A stretch of DNA of 64,000 nt, taken from positions 1 to 64,000 of the forward strand of contig CASIAN010000008.1 in the NCBI GenBank assembly GCA_949372595.1, given 5' to 3'. The stretch comes from CPC320 sp002336405. GTDB lineage: Bacteria; Pseudomonadota; Alphaproteobacteria; Rhodobacterales; Rhodobacteraceae. The notes under the pieces are model-generated. The model did not search any database. It worked only from the letters and a program-made list of their open reading frames with translations, and was not told where the DNA came from. Below are positions 54,343 to 63,744 of the stretch, one piece after another; positions within the stretch are counted from its first letter, which is position 1; every line of letters begins with the position of its first letter. Made by a program: the position numbers and the translations under genes.

Positions 54343-54729
54343 ATGATTGGATATGCAATGGTTGGGGCCAGTGACTTGAAACGCTCTACGGATTTTTATG
54401 ATGCTCTTTTAGCCCCGCTGGGGTTGGAAAAAGTTGAACTGGACATGGTCTATACCGCTTACGCGCCAAAAATTGCGCCTGGCGATATTGAGTTTTATGT
54501 CACCAAACCGTTTGATCAGAACGCCGCGACAGCCGGAAACGGCAGCATGGTGGCTTTCAAGGTCGATCAGCGCCGTTGCGTTGATCTTTTTCATCAGATA
54601 GGGCTGGAAAATCAGGGCCTAGATGAGGGCGCACCGGGCCTACGCCCCGCAGACGGGACGGTCTATTACGCTTATGTGCGGGACCCTGATGGCAACAAAA
54701 TCTGTGCCTATTGCGAGGGCTTAACTTAA
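54343..54729 (+). CDS. VOC-superfamily (glyoxalase-like) protein
   Basis: 128 residues from ATG 54343, with AGGA upstream; the longer frame from 54205 lies in the GMC gene. The VOC fold shows in GYAMVGASDLKRSTDFYDAL at 3-22 and the C-terminal YYAYVRDPDGNKICAYCEG. These metal proteins include lyases, dioxygenases and isomerases; function unknown. It sits between the GMC oxidase and the DmdA-like gene, probably in the same operon. Confidence 0.82.
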   Translation: MIGYAMVGASDLKRSTDFYDALLAPLGLEKVELDMVYTAYAPKIAPGDIEFYVTKPFDQNAATAGNGSMVAFKVDQRRCVDLFHQIGLENQGLDEGAPGLRPADGTVYYAYVRDPDGNKICAYCEGLT

Positions 54730-54802
54730 AATTGTGCTCCTCCGGACTGCTTGACCCGTTATCATAGCCTGCTTTTTTGACCCTCGAAAAAGGTAAAGAT
54801 CC

Positions 54803-55963
54803 ATGTGTGCTGTTCCCGTACCTCCCGCGCAAAATTATTTCAAAATTTATGCGGGAAGTACGGAATTATCACCTTTTCACGGGTGCTATGCCACCGAAGA
54901 TACGGTGCTTCGGACTTGCGCGGGGCGGTTTTTTGTTCATGACAATGGCGATGACATGGTCGCAGCCTATTGGGCCTTGCGCAAAAAAGCGGTGCTTTAT
55001 GACGTGCCCGAGCGGCCAGTAGAAATATCGGGACCTGAGGCTTTAGCTTTTTTGGAAAAAATCTTTGCCCGTCAGATTTCTTCGCTAGTGATCGGGCGGG
55101 GATATTATACTTTGGCGTGTACCCATAGCGGTGGTCTGTTCATGGATGGAATTCTCTTCCGGCTGGACGAGACGCGGTTCTGGTTTGTACAGCCCGATGG
55201 TGACATGCATACGTGGTTGCTGGCGCATAATACCGGCTTTGACGTGACGATTTCAGATCCGAAGTCCCGTGTCCTGCAGCTTCAAGGTCCGGCGTCTTTT
55301 ACCATTATGAACGCGGCATCGGGTGGGGCTATTGACCGTGAGATGGGGTATTTTCATGCGGGGTTTTTCGACATAGGTGGGCAAGAAGTCTACGTCTCCC
55401 GAACCGGTTGGACGGGGGAGTTGGGATATGAGATCTACACGCAGGGTGCTGCCACCGATGGCCCGCAATTGTGGCAACATCTGATGAAATCCGGACACGA
55501 TCACGGGATGATTTTTGGCGCAATGCACTCGATGAATATCCGCCGAATAGAGGCGGGCATTTTAGACAGTGGAAGCGACTTTGACACGTCGATGACGCCT
55601 TTCGAGGCGGGTTTGGAGCGGTTTATTGATCTGAAAAAAGACCAGTTTATCGGAAAAGAGGCACTTTTGAGCGCCAAGCGCGGCAAGCGGCTTTATGGTT
55701 TGACCTGCAAAGACCTAACACCGTGCAGGGGTGATGCTATCTTTGCCGAAAATGTGCAGGTTGGTGTTGTCACGACCGGGGCGCAGTCGCCCTTCCTTGC
55801 GGTAGGCATTGGATATGTGCGATTTTATGAGGCAGGGCCTTGGCCGGGCAAAAAGTTGTTGGTGTATGCGAGCGGTGGTGGGCAGGCGGAATGTGAGATT
55901 CTCGAGCCGCCGTTCTACAATCGCGACAAGCAAACGCCTAGGGTATTTCAATCGAAGGGTTGA
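54803..55963 (+). CDS. DmdA/GcvT-family aminomethyltransferase-like protein (second of the island)
   Basis: 386 residues, co-linear with the protein at 43624: GGLFMDGILFRLD at ~109, ISDPKSRVLQLQGPASFTIM at ~149, SRTGWTGELGYEIYTQG at ~199, RRIEAGILDSG at ~246, MTPFEAGLERFIDLKKDQFI at ~264. These two are paralogues inside one island, one on each strand of the divergon. A folate-dependent demethylation of an osmolyte is the likely reaction. AAGG lies upstream of the ATG. No gene follows before the IS481 remnant. Confidence 0.85.
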   Translation: MCAVPVPPAQNYFKIYAGSTELSPFHGCYATEDTVLRTCAGRFFVHDNGDDMVAAYWALRKKAVLYDVPERPVEISGPEALAFLEKIFARQISSLVIGRGYYTLACTHSGGLFMDGILFRLDETRFWFVQPDGDMHTWLLAHNTGFDVTISDPKSRVLQLQGPASFTIMNAASGGAIDREMGYFHAGFFDIGGQEVYVSRTGWTGELGYEIYTQGAATDGPQLWQHLMKSGHDHGMIFGAMHSMNIRRIEAGILDSGSDFDTSMTPFEAGLERFIDLKKDQFIGKEALLSAKRGKRLYGLTCKDLTPCRGDAIFAENVQVGVVTTGAQSPFLAVGIGYVRFYEAGPWPGKKLLVYASGGGQAECEILEPPFYNRDKQTPRVFQSKG

Positions 55964-56109
55964 AACTTGCCAAGACCGTACTGCAAAGGCATGTATTTGG
56001 GGACACTAAGGTCCCTTGCACTGAGGTTGCAGTTCTACCCAGACACTATACCGTCTGACCCGACCAAGGAAGATTGCCCTCAGGCTGGTCATTCAGGGCG
56101 TTTGCATTT

Positions 56110-57145
56110 TTAATTTTTGCTCTGATGGGACCTAGCTATCAAATCCTGTGATTTAATATGGCTGTTTTTATAAACAATTGTCGGTTTGCGTTTGTGCCGT
56201 TGTTTCATGGCTTGCAAGGGCGTTCTGCTGCCCAAAGTTGATTGTGCAAGCGGGTGGTTATAAAGCCAAACATAGCGGTGCAGCGTCGTCCCCAGCTTAT
56301 CGCCAGATCCAACAGGTTGTCTTTGCAGTACGTCCTCGATAGGGCCGTTGAACCGCTCAACCATGCCGTTGGTTTGCGGCGGTCTCGGTGGGGCCAGCCG
56401 GGGATCAATACTGAGAGTTGAGCAAAGCGTTTCAAACGCGCGCTGCCGTGTTGCAGGGTGCCCACGCACGCCAAAAAGGTGGTCGGTGAACGCCTTGCCA
56501 TACCGGTTAAAATGGTGCGGATACGGATCGGGCATGCACGTTTAAGGTCGCCTAGAAAGCGTTGGGCAGTTGCGGCTGCCTTGTGGCGATACATGCCAAT
56601 GAAGACCCACCGGCTGGCCCTGTCGATTGCCACAAAGAGATATCCCCGCGACGTTTCATTGGCCATGTGTGGCGGGTATTTCACGTCAATGTGGATATAT
56701 CTGGGCTTATACGCTTTCAAGCCACTGTGCTCAGGTGTGCCATCCGTGGCTTTACGGTCACGAAGACGTCCCGCCCCGTGCCGACGCAGACAAGGATCTA
56801 GACCCGAACGAGACATAGTCGGGTTCAGAAACTCGCGCACCACGGCCATTGGATCGTCCAGTGACCACAGTAACGTTTCACGCAGAGCAACCGCCACGAT
56901 CTCTTGCGCTGGTGTCAGGGCGGGCTAAAACGGTGTCAGGGCGGTCTGACGACGGTAAGAGTGTGTGGCTGCGATCCTGAACACTGTTGCGTTTGCGCCA
57001 TTTCCAAACAGTCTGCGCAGTGGTTGCATGGCGTTCAGCCAAGACCCACGCAGGTTCGTCACGCGCCTAAATGGCCGCTGGTATCTTTGGTGTCGTTGTC
57101 GCTTGGCTATGACGTCGAACACACATTGGTGCCGCCCGTCTAAAT
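56110..57145 (-). pseudogene. IS481-family transposase, broken copy
   Basis: The transposase is spread over three frames on the minus strand. The N-terminal part near 56.95-57.14 kb (TVWKWRKRN-like) contains a stop. The middle (56205-56897) has YIHIDVKYPPHMANETSRGYLF with the first catalytic Asp and RASRWVFIGMY. After a shift near 56510 the end (56110-56535) has PPRPPQTNGMVERFNGPIED with the catalytic Glu. Not functional without repair. DNA from about 56.94 to 57.21 kb is homologous to 17.85-18.16 kb on the other strand. Confidence 0.85.
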
Positions 57146-57207
57146 ATCCCCCCAGCACCGATCTCGCCAGAAAAAGCGCAAAACGACGCAGGTCTATGTG
57201 GTCATCG

Positions 57208-57515
57208 GGGACGGAACATCTTGCTTGCGAAAAATCACTGCGCTCAGCACTCCGAAAATCGGCTTTACAGTCTTGGACTGCCGAGTGCCGCCTGTGCGGC
57301 GCTCATGGAAATGGTTTGATTGCTTCTCTTGAAAAATAATGGCTCACCTGTCAGTGCGGCCGCCACGCTGGCTGCGACCCAATGATACAAAGGACATAAA
57401 CTTTACCGCCCGCCAGAGGATCCCAAGCAGTTGGGCCGGTTTGTTATGCATTGGGACGCCCCGCAAGGGATGTCTGTTTGTGGATCTCAGTCCCGGTAGC
57501 GCCGGGATGTCATGG
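57208..57515. other. Intergenic region after the IS481 remnant
   Basis: About 310 bases. A TCCCGG/CCGGGA hairpin (57491-57507, 5-base loop) sits just past the stop of the EamA gene and may end the minus-strand operon. The 66-residue frame at 57344 has no family features. Confidence 0.5.
57491..57507 (-). terminator. Hairpin downstream of the EamA gene
   Basis: TCCCGG and CCGGGA pair around TAGCG, 9 bases after the stop of the EamA gene in its direction of transcription. No clear T-run, so a terminator is possible but not certain. Confidence 0.45.
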
Positions 57516-58412
57516 TCAGGTGTCGCTTTGTCGGATTTGCGCACGTTTCCAGATGATCAATCCAGACAGCATAATGATCCCTGCTCCGGTCAAGGTCATA
57601 CTGTCGGGGATATCAGCAAACACAAGATAGCTCTCAATTGTGAGAAAAATCAAAAAACTATAGGTATAGGGCATCAGTGTGTTGGCGGGCGCGAACCCAT
57701 GCGCGCGGGTCAGTAAATCATGACCTGCCCAAGCCCAGACCCCAAGGGTGCACATCAAACCCCATTCCAGTAACGATTGCGGCGTGACCCATGTCCAGAT
57801 CGCCATTGGCAGCAGGCTGACTGTGCCCAGAAGGCCCATATAAAATTGCATGGTTTCAGTTGCGACAATCCCTGACAACCGGCGTGTTAAAATCGAATAG
57901 AGTGCCAGCGCTGCCGCATTGTAACAGGTCAATAAAGCGGCCCAGTGAAAGCTCTCGCCGAAAGGGCGAATGACCACGATAACACCTAAAAAACCTAAGC
58001 AGATAGCAAACCATCGCCATGGCCCAACCCGTTCACCCAGCATGGGCCAAGACAGCAAACACACGACAATCGGCGCAGAGAACATGATCGCCGAAACAAC
58101 AGTTAACGACAGATAGCGCAGCACGATAAAGTTTAACGCGGTTGCACTGACCAGTAAAAATGCCCGGAACATCACAAGACCGAAATGATCGGTGGCAAAC
58201 CGATCCCGGGTGATGCCGCCGCGTGCGATTAAGAAAATACTGATAATAAAATGCGACGCATAGCGCATGAAGGCAAGTTGAAACGAGGCCAGCCCTGCGT
58301 AGAGCAACCATTTGACTGAGGTATCCACCAGCGAAAACAAGAAGTAAGCGCCAAGCATCATCGCAATGCCAAGGTTGGGGTTTTCACTGTTCGCCGGTGC
58401 GCGCAAAGCCAT
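57516..58412 (-). CDS. EamA-domain (DMT superfamily) transporter
   Basis: 298 residues, about ten membrane helices in two EamA repeats (first ~12-140, second ~150-288). Typical segments are LGAYFLFSLVDTSVKWLLYA near the N-terminus and LGERVGPWRWFAICLGFLGV at ~128-147. These proteins export or import metabolites such as amino acids or nucleotide-like compounds. It lies 132 bases downstream of the Gfo/Idh/MocA gene, at the end of the sugar-acid operon, but may be transcribed alone. Confidence 0.88.
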   Translation of the reverse strand: MALRAPANSENPNLGIAMMLGAYFLFSLVDTSVKWLLYAGLASFQLAFMRYASHFIISIFLIARGGITRDRFATDHFGLVMFRAFLLVSATALNFIVLRYLSLTVVSAIMFSAPIVVCLLSWPMLGERVGPWRWFAICLGFLGVIVVIRPFGESFHWAALLTCYNAAALALYSILTRRLSGIVATETMQFYMGLLGTVSLLPMAIWTWVTPQSLLEWGLMCTLGVWAWAGHDLLTRAHGFAPANTLMPYTYSFLIFLTIESYLVFADIPDSMTLTGAGIIMLSGLIIWKRAQIRQSDT

Positions 58413-58544
58413 ACTTAGTAACCAGATATGTCGAAAATCACCGCAGCGACTTGCCGGTTTAGCGTAAATTCCGTTTTGCGGTATCTGCGACAGGTCAGCA
58501 TGGGCTGGGTCTGGCCCTTATGGGGTGTCATTTTAGGGCTCTTT

Positions 58545-59588
58545 CTAATGCTTAACTTGGGTTGGTAGCTTCGCAAGATTAGCTGCCACCGCCGTATTGT
58601 AGACCTTTTGGCAAAGTAATTCTTCGAGCTTAAGCGTTATTTCTAAAGTTTTCTGTGCATCAAAAACCGATATCAAAGGTTCACTCTTTCGCTCCATCAC
58701 TTCGACAAAGTGATCCAGTTGTCGCCGCAGCGGTGTGGTGTTGGCGATGTTTAAGGGCTCGGCTGTTGGGGATTGGGACCAGTCTTCAGCACCAGACCAT
58801 TTGGTCATCGATGGGAAAGAAACCCCCCCGCGCGTGCCGGTTAACCAAAGCATATCCTGACCGCTGGCTGCTATATGAGGGTTTTCGGCTGTTCCCGCCT
58901 CAAAGCCCCACGGGCTGGGTGTTGTGTCGGCAAAGCTGATAGCGGCAGTTGCCCCCGAGGCAAAAAGCATTGCAACCGCGCCGCTCTCAATACGGTGGGT
59001 GGCTCTGATATGGGCTGCCCCAACGGCTGTGATGTCGATAATTTCGCCCAATACAAATCGTAGAATATCAATATCATGCACCAGATTGATCATGACAGGG
59101 CTGCCAGATTTTGTACGCCAGTTTTCCTCGAAATACGCATCAGGTTTGCGCATCGCCCAGATCATTGTCGCAGTGATAGGTGTGCCGATCTCTCCGTTAC
59201 CAACCATTTTCTTGAGATGCTGAACGCTGTGGTGATAGCGTCGATGGTGTCCGACAAGGCTTGCTACGCCTGATTTTTGAACGGCCTGGGCCAGTTGAGT
59301 GGCTTCTTGCAGAGTTGCGGTCACTGGCTTTTCAATCAAGATATCCCAGCCCCGCTGCGCCGCATCAATACCATGGCCGCTGTGAAGGTGCGTCGGTGTG
59401 GCGATGATCGCGCCATCAACATCGGCGGTGACCTCTGCGAGATTATTAAAGTAACGCACATCGGCATCTCTGTGCAGATCTGTATTCGGTTCGACGACCC
59501 CAATCAATGTGCAGTCTGGATGCTGTTGCACCAAAGTTGCATGTCTGGCTCCGATCAAACCGTTGCCTATCACCAAGACGCGTTTCAC
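58545..59588 (-). CDS. Gfo/Idh/MocA-family oxidoreductase
   Basis: 347 residues. The N-terminal NAD(P)-binding motif is VLVIGNGLIGARHA at ~4, EKPVTATLQEA at ~87 is the usual catalytic-Lys EKP segment, and GHHRRYHHSVQHLKKM at ~115 follows. These enzymes oxidise or reduce sugars and sugar acids. I prefer GTG 59588, which overlaps the UxaA stop (GTGA) and has CGGAG seven bases upstream; the ATG at 59609 would start inside the UxaA gene. It probably acts on the same sugar-acid pathway as the dehydratase before it. Confidence 0.87.
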   Translation of the reverse strand: MKRVLVIGNGLIGARHATLVQQHPDCTLIGVVEPNTDLHRDADVRYFNNLAEVTADVDGAIIATPTHLHSGHGIDAAQRGWDILIEKPVTATLQEATQLAQAVQKSGVASLVGHHRRYHHSVQHLKKMVGNGEIGTPITATMIWAMRKPDAYFEENWRTKSGSPVMINLVHDIDILRFVLGEIIDITAVGAAHIRATHRIESGAVAMLFASGATAAISFADTTPSPWGFEAGTAENPHIAASGQDMLWLTGTRGGVSFPSMTKWSGAEDWSQSPTAEPLNIANTTPLRRQLDHFVEVMERKSEPLISVFDAQKTLEITLKLEELLCQKVYNTAVAANLAKLPTQVKH

Positions 59589-61093
59589 ATCACAGCTCCG
59601 ATTTGCCACGGTACAAATTCGTAATCGCCCAAGCCCTGCCGCTCAGATTTTGATTGCTCGCCGCTGGCCACGCGTAAAAACAAGTCGTATATTTCTTGGC
59701 CTTTTTGTTCCAGAGTGTCGCCATTGCTCAGCATGGTTCCAGCGTCTACATCCATATCTTCGACCATGCGCTTTGCCATTGTGCTGTTGGTTGCAACTTT
59801 GATTGTGGGGGCGGGTTTGGAGCCAAACGCAGAGCCGCGCCCGGTGGTGAAACACACCAGATTGCATCCGCCAGCAATCTGCCCGGTGACGCTGGCTGGA
59901 TCATAGCCCGGGCTGTCCATGAAGGTAAAACCACGGGCGGTGACCGTCTCGGCATACTTATAGACGCCCATCAAGGGGCTGGTGCCCCCCTTTGCCGCCG
60001 CGCCAAGCGATTTTTCTAAAATTGTGGTTAAACCGCCAGTTTTATTGCCGGGGCTTGGGTTGTTATCCATACTGCCTTTGTTGCGCGCGGTATAATCTTC
60101 CCACCAGCGGATCAATCCAATCAGCTTGTCGCCGGTGCCTTGGTCAATCGCGCGGCGCGTAAGTAAATGCTCTGCTCCATAAATTTCGGGGGTTTCTGCC
60201 AAAACACCGGTGCCGCCCTGTGCGGCCAGCAGGTCACAGGCATACCCCAAAGCCGGGTTGGCAGTGATCCCTGACCAAGCGTCAGAGCCACCACATTGCA
60301 GCGCAACTTTCAACTCAGACGCCGGGCACGAACTGCGCGTTGCCTGATTGGCCAGCGGCAACATGGCTTTTATTTTTTGGATGCCCAATTCAACCGTACG
60401 GCGCAGGCCCGCCACAGATTGAATGTTCATTGTTTGAAACAGGGGCCCCTGTTTGAGCCCATAGGCCTCAAGCAGCCAGTCGATTTGGTTCATTTCACAC
60501 CCTAGCCCCACCATCAGCACGCCGGCATGATTGGGATGGCGGGCATAGCCCCACATCACCCGTTGCAGTGCTTCAAAGCCATCGCCATCACCGGCCATGC
60601 CGCAACCGGTTCCATGCACAAAGGCAGCGACACCATCAACATTTGGATAATCAGCCATCACCTCAGGGGTGAAGGCGTTGGCAATCATTCGGGCGGCGGT
60701 GGCCGAACAATTCACCGATGTGACAACGGCGATGTAATTGCGAGTACCGACAGTGCCATTCTCGCGACGAAAGCCCATGAAACTGTCGCGTCGGTCGTGT
60801 GGCACCTTTTGGAGATGGCGTAGGTCATTGCAATATTCATAAGCCATATCGATATTGCGAAATTCTACATTATGCGTGTGCACGTGATCACCCGCTGCAA
60901 TGTTTTGCGAGGCATATCCGATCAGCTGCGCATATTTACGCACCTCAGCGCCACTGCCTATGGCTTTGGTGGCAATTTTATGGCCGGACGGAATAAGGCC
61001 CATTGTGCGCAGGTCTTCTATGATGGTGCCGGCTTCCAGTGCATGGGTCGCGGTGACGACGTTGTCGGAGGCGTCCAGTCGGATAAAGTCCAT
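59585..61093 (-). CDS. UxaA/GarD-family altronate-galactarate type dehydratase
   Basis: 502 residues. The N-terminal SAF-like domain (1-95) is followed by the large catalytic domain with GFRRENGTVGTRNYIAVVTS at ~107-126, GTGCGMAGDGDGFEALQR at ~166, CGGSDAWSGITANPALGYAC at ~279 and CFTTGRGSAFGSKPAPTIKV at ~414. This is the full-length UxaA/GarD type that dehydrates aldonates or aldarates to a 2-keto-3-deoxy product. I start at ATG 61093, with GAGGGA upstream. Downstream of a TRAP importer and upstream of a sugar-acid oxidoreductase, it is the central enzyme of this operon. Confidence 0.92.
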   Translation of the reverse strand: MDFIRLDASDNVVTATHALEAGTIIEDLRTMGLIPSGHKIATKAIGSGAEVRKYAQLIGYASQNIAAGDHVHTHNVEFRNIDMAYEYCNDLRHLQKVPHDRRDSFMGFRRENGTVGTRNYIAVVTSVNCSATAARMIANAFTPEVMADYPNVDGVAAFVHGTGCGMAGDGDGFEALQRVMWGYARHPNHAGVLMVGLGCEMNQIDWLLEAYGLKQGPLFQTMNIQSVAGLRRTVELGIQKIKAMLPLANQATRSSCPASELKVALQCGGSDAWSGITANPALGYACDLLAAQGGTGVLAETPEIYGAEHLLTRRAIDQGTGDKLIGLIRWWEDYTARNKGSMDNNPSPGNKTGGLTTILEKSLGAAAKGGTSPLMGVYKYAETVTARGFTFMDSPGYDPASVTGQIAGGCNLVCFTTGRGSAFGSKPAPTIKVATNSTMAKRMVEDMDVDAGTMLSNGDTLEQKGQEIYDLFLRVASGEQSKSERQGLGDYEFVPWQIGAVM

Positions 61094-61205
61094 GGTTGTT
61101 CCCTCGGTACGCGCCAAGTGTCCGGCGCACATCTGTCTTGTGGTCTTTTATAACATCGCGAGCGCGCGCGGAGCACAGGCCCCGCACACGCGCCGTTTCA
61201 GTGCG

Positions 61206-62870
61206 TTACAGCAGAACCGTTATGATCGACGGCCACAGCAATAACACGGTCAATGCGACAAGCTGTATGCCGATGAATGGCAGAAAGCCTTTGAATATAT
61301 CGGTCAGCGAGATATGCGGCGGTGCCACTGATTTGAGATAAAACGCCGCCGGACCAAACGGGGGCGACAAGAAGCTGACTTGCATATTCATACAAAACAG
61401 CACGCCAAACCAGGTTGCGACATGTCTTGGCTCCAATTGACCAAAAACGCCAATTTCTTCAATCGGTAAGCGCATAACGATGGGCAGGAAGACTGGAATG
61501 ATCAGTAAAACAATGCCCACCCAGTCCATAAAAGCACCCATAATTAATAAGATAAACATCATCGACAACAGCACAAACATTGTGGGCATTTCTGAGCCGA
61601 CAATAAGGTCTGCGACAAAGCGTGGTCCGCCGGCGATTGTGTAGGCACCCGCCAGCGCCGCGGCGCCCATGGTGACCCAGATAATGGTCCCGGTTGATTT
61701 CATCGTACGCATCAAGCTGTCCCAAATCAGCTCGAAATTGGCTTCACCGCGTAGGGTCGCAATAATTAAAACGGCAACGGCACCCATACCCGCAGCCTCA
61801 GTAATTCCAGTGATGCCGCCGTATATCGACCCTAGGACAACACCGATAACCACGATGGGCGGGACCAAGCCCTTGCCCATTGACCAGGCGAGTTTGGTGC
61901 GTTCGAGACCAAAGATAAAAAACAGCAACAGCAGGGCGATGCCTGTTGAGGCCGCAAACCAGATCACATAGTCTGGCGTCCCCCAGACAATAGGGTCTAC
62001 AGTGTCACCCAAGTCGGCATTTTGCCCAGTAACAGTGAAAAACAACACCCGCAAAAACAGCACCGAGGAAAATCCTGCAACCAAAATGGTGAGGAATGTG
62101 GCAAACAGTACCGATTTCTCACGTCCCTCAGGCTCGCCGGGCTCGGGATCAGGCAAAGGCGCATCTTCGGGCCGCAACTGGGTGCGGATGATGATGTAGA
62201 TAATGAAAAAGCTTGCCAACATAAACCCTGGCAAAAAGGCGGCCGTGAACAGCGCCTTGATCGAGGTTTCTGTAATTAGCCCATACATGATCAACACGAT
62301 CGAGGGGGGGATCATTGTGCCAAGCGAGCCTGAGGCGCAAATCGTGCCAATCGCAAGGTTTTGATTATACCCCAGCTTTAGCATTTGTGGCAGGGCAATC
62401 AGGCCCAAAAGTACAACTTCACCACCGATAATGCCTGACATGGCGGCCATGATAACGGCCATGATCGAAGTTACGATGGCGATGCCGCCCCGAGTTCTGC
62501 TGAGCCATACATTTAGGGACGCATACATATCTTTGGCGATGCCGGATTTTTCTAGAAGTGACGCCATAAAAATAAACAGTGGGACTGAAATCAGCACATA
62601 GCTGGTAAGCACGCCATAAATTTTTTGTTGTAAGATATTGAGCGGACCCGCCCCGGGCCTGCCGGTCAGGATACATCTCGCTCCGGGGTTGGCCTCAGTG
62701 TACCAGTCGGGGCACCCAAAACTTAGTGGGTTTGACAAAAGTGCAGGCTCAAATTTCATTACCAGGACAAATACTGCAAGGATCGCAGAGGCAAGGCCCA
62801 GTGGCATGCCAATCGCCAACAGAAAGAAAAGCCCTAAGAGCAGGAGAAGTGAAATTGTTCCGATATCCAT
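61206..62870 (-). CDS. TRAP transporter large permease, DctM type (extended)
   Basis: 554 residues, longer than the usual ~430. The core membrane segments are typical: VPLFIFMASLLEKSGIAKDM at ~96 and GTICASGSLGTMIPPSIVLI at ~175-194. Extra material lies near the N-terminus (CPDWYTEANPGARC at ~53) and in the middle, where a hydrophilic segment PLPDPEPGEPEGREK at ~237 precedes added helices. This is the form seen in large TRAP systems for bulky or hydrophobic acids. The ATG overlaps the stop of the small permease by one base. Confidence 0.9.
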   Translation of the reverse strand: MDIGTISLLLLLGLFFLLAIGMPLGLASAILAVFVLVMKFEPALLSNPLSFGCPDWYTEANPGARCILTGRPGAGPLNILQQKIYGVLTSYVLISVPLFIFMASLLEKSGIAKDMYASLNVWLSRTRGGIAIVTSIMAVIMAAMSGIIGGEVVLLGLIALPQMLKLGYNQNLAIGTICASGSLGTMIPPSIVLIMYGLITETSIKALFTAAFLPGFMLASFFIIYIIIRTQLRPEDAPLPDPEPGEPEGREKSVLFATFLTILVAGFSSVLFLRVLFFTVTGQNADLGDTVDPIVWGTPDYVIWFAASTGIALLLLFFIFGLERTKLAWSMGKGLVPPIVVIGVVLGSIYGGITGITEAAGMGAVAVLIIATLRGEANFELIWDSLMRTMKSTGTIIWVTMGAAALAGAYTIAGGPRFVADLIVGSEMPTMFVLLSMMFILLIMGAFMDWVGIVLLIIPVFLPIVMRLPIEEIGVFGQLEPRHVATWFGVLFCMNMQVSFLSPPFGPAAFYLKSVAPPHISLTDIFKGFLPFIGIQLVALTVLLLWPSIITVLL

Positions 62871-63715
62871 TAGTTTGATCCTACACTACGTTTGATGGCT
62901 TCAAGCTCTTCTTTGTCAATATCATCCGCTGCAGTGTGTTTTACTGGCTCAATATTCCAATCGGAGACCAAATTTAATACGGCTTGTAACGCGACGAGTG
63001 CTACCGCCACGAGGATAGCGGGTTTCAAGGTCGCGGGAATTGGGGGATCAAATGCCGTACCAAAGGTTTCCCAAGTATAGAACTTTGTGAACGATTCTCC
63101 ATAACCGCCGTAACACAATGAAAAAGCAAATATGACAATCAACGTTGTAGAAAGTACATCACAGGTCCGCTGCAGGAAGCGCGGTAAAACATCATAGATG
63201 ATGAAAATTCGAATATGACTACGTTGCTGCATTGCATAGAGCCCGGAAAATAAAAAGATAAAGCCTGCCACCCAAAGTGACAGTTCATTGGCCCAAAGCG
63301 TTGGCGCTTCAACAACATAGCGCAAAAAGACCTCATATATCATCACTGTGGTCAGTGCACTGATCAGAACCATCGTGACCCGGCCGATAAAGACAGCGAC
63401 ACGGTCTACAGGTCGCCAGATTTCGGTTTCCATACGCGCCCTTTCTACGGTCAAGACCCCGATAATAAACAAAATAGGCATCGCAATAAGCGCAGTCCAG
63501 TCAACAATATCGGCATAACCCCCGAACAACCCTGGCAGGTTAGGGGTGACATCATTGCGCATCATTTGGCTTGAAAGCTGCTCAAGAAGCGAAGGATCTT
63601 CTGGTGTCATAAAATCAAGCGTGAAAAATGGAAAGTGCCAGGCCAGCCAGCCAAAGCACAAAATGAACGCAATCGGCACGTACCATTCTTTGTGATTTAT
63701 TTTGGTTTCGGGCAC
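62870..63715 (-). CDS. TRAP transporter small permease, DctQ type (extended)
   Basis: 281 residues, longer than usual small permeases because of an N-terminal extension with one or two extra helices (YVPIAFILCFGWLAWHFPFF at ~12). The DctQ core is seen from ~125: MIYEVFLRYVVEAPTLWANE, then MQQRSHIRIFIIYDVL at ~163. It works with the large permease. No binding-protein gene is in view; it probably lies beyond the right edge. Confidence 0.88.
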   Translation of the reverse strand: MPETKINHKEWYVPIAFILCFGWLAWHFPFFTLDFMTPEDPSLLEQLSSQMMRNDVTPNLPGLFGGYADIVDWTALIAMPILFIIGVLTVERARMETEIWRPVDRVAVFIGRVTMVLISALTTVMIYEVFLRYVVEAPTLWANELSLWVAGFIFLFSGLYAMQQRSHIRIFIIYDVLPRFLQRTCDVLSTTLIVIFAFSLCYGGYGESFTKFYTWETFGTAFDPPIPATLKPAILVAVALVALQAVLNLVSDWNIEPVKHTAADDIDKEELEAIKRSVGSN

Positions 63716-63744
63716 GGTGATACTCCTTTGAGCCTGTGGTCAAA

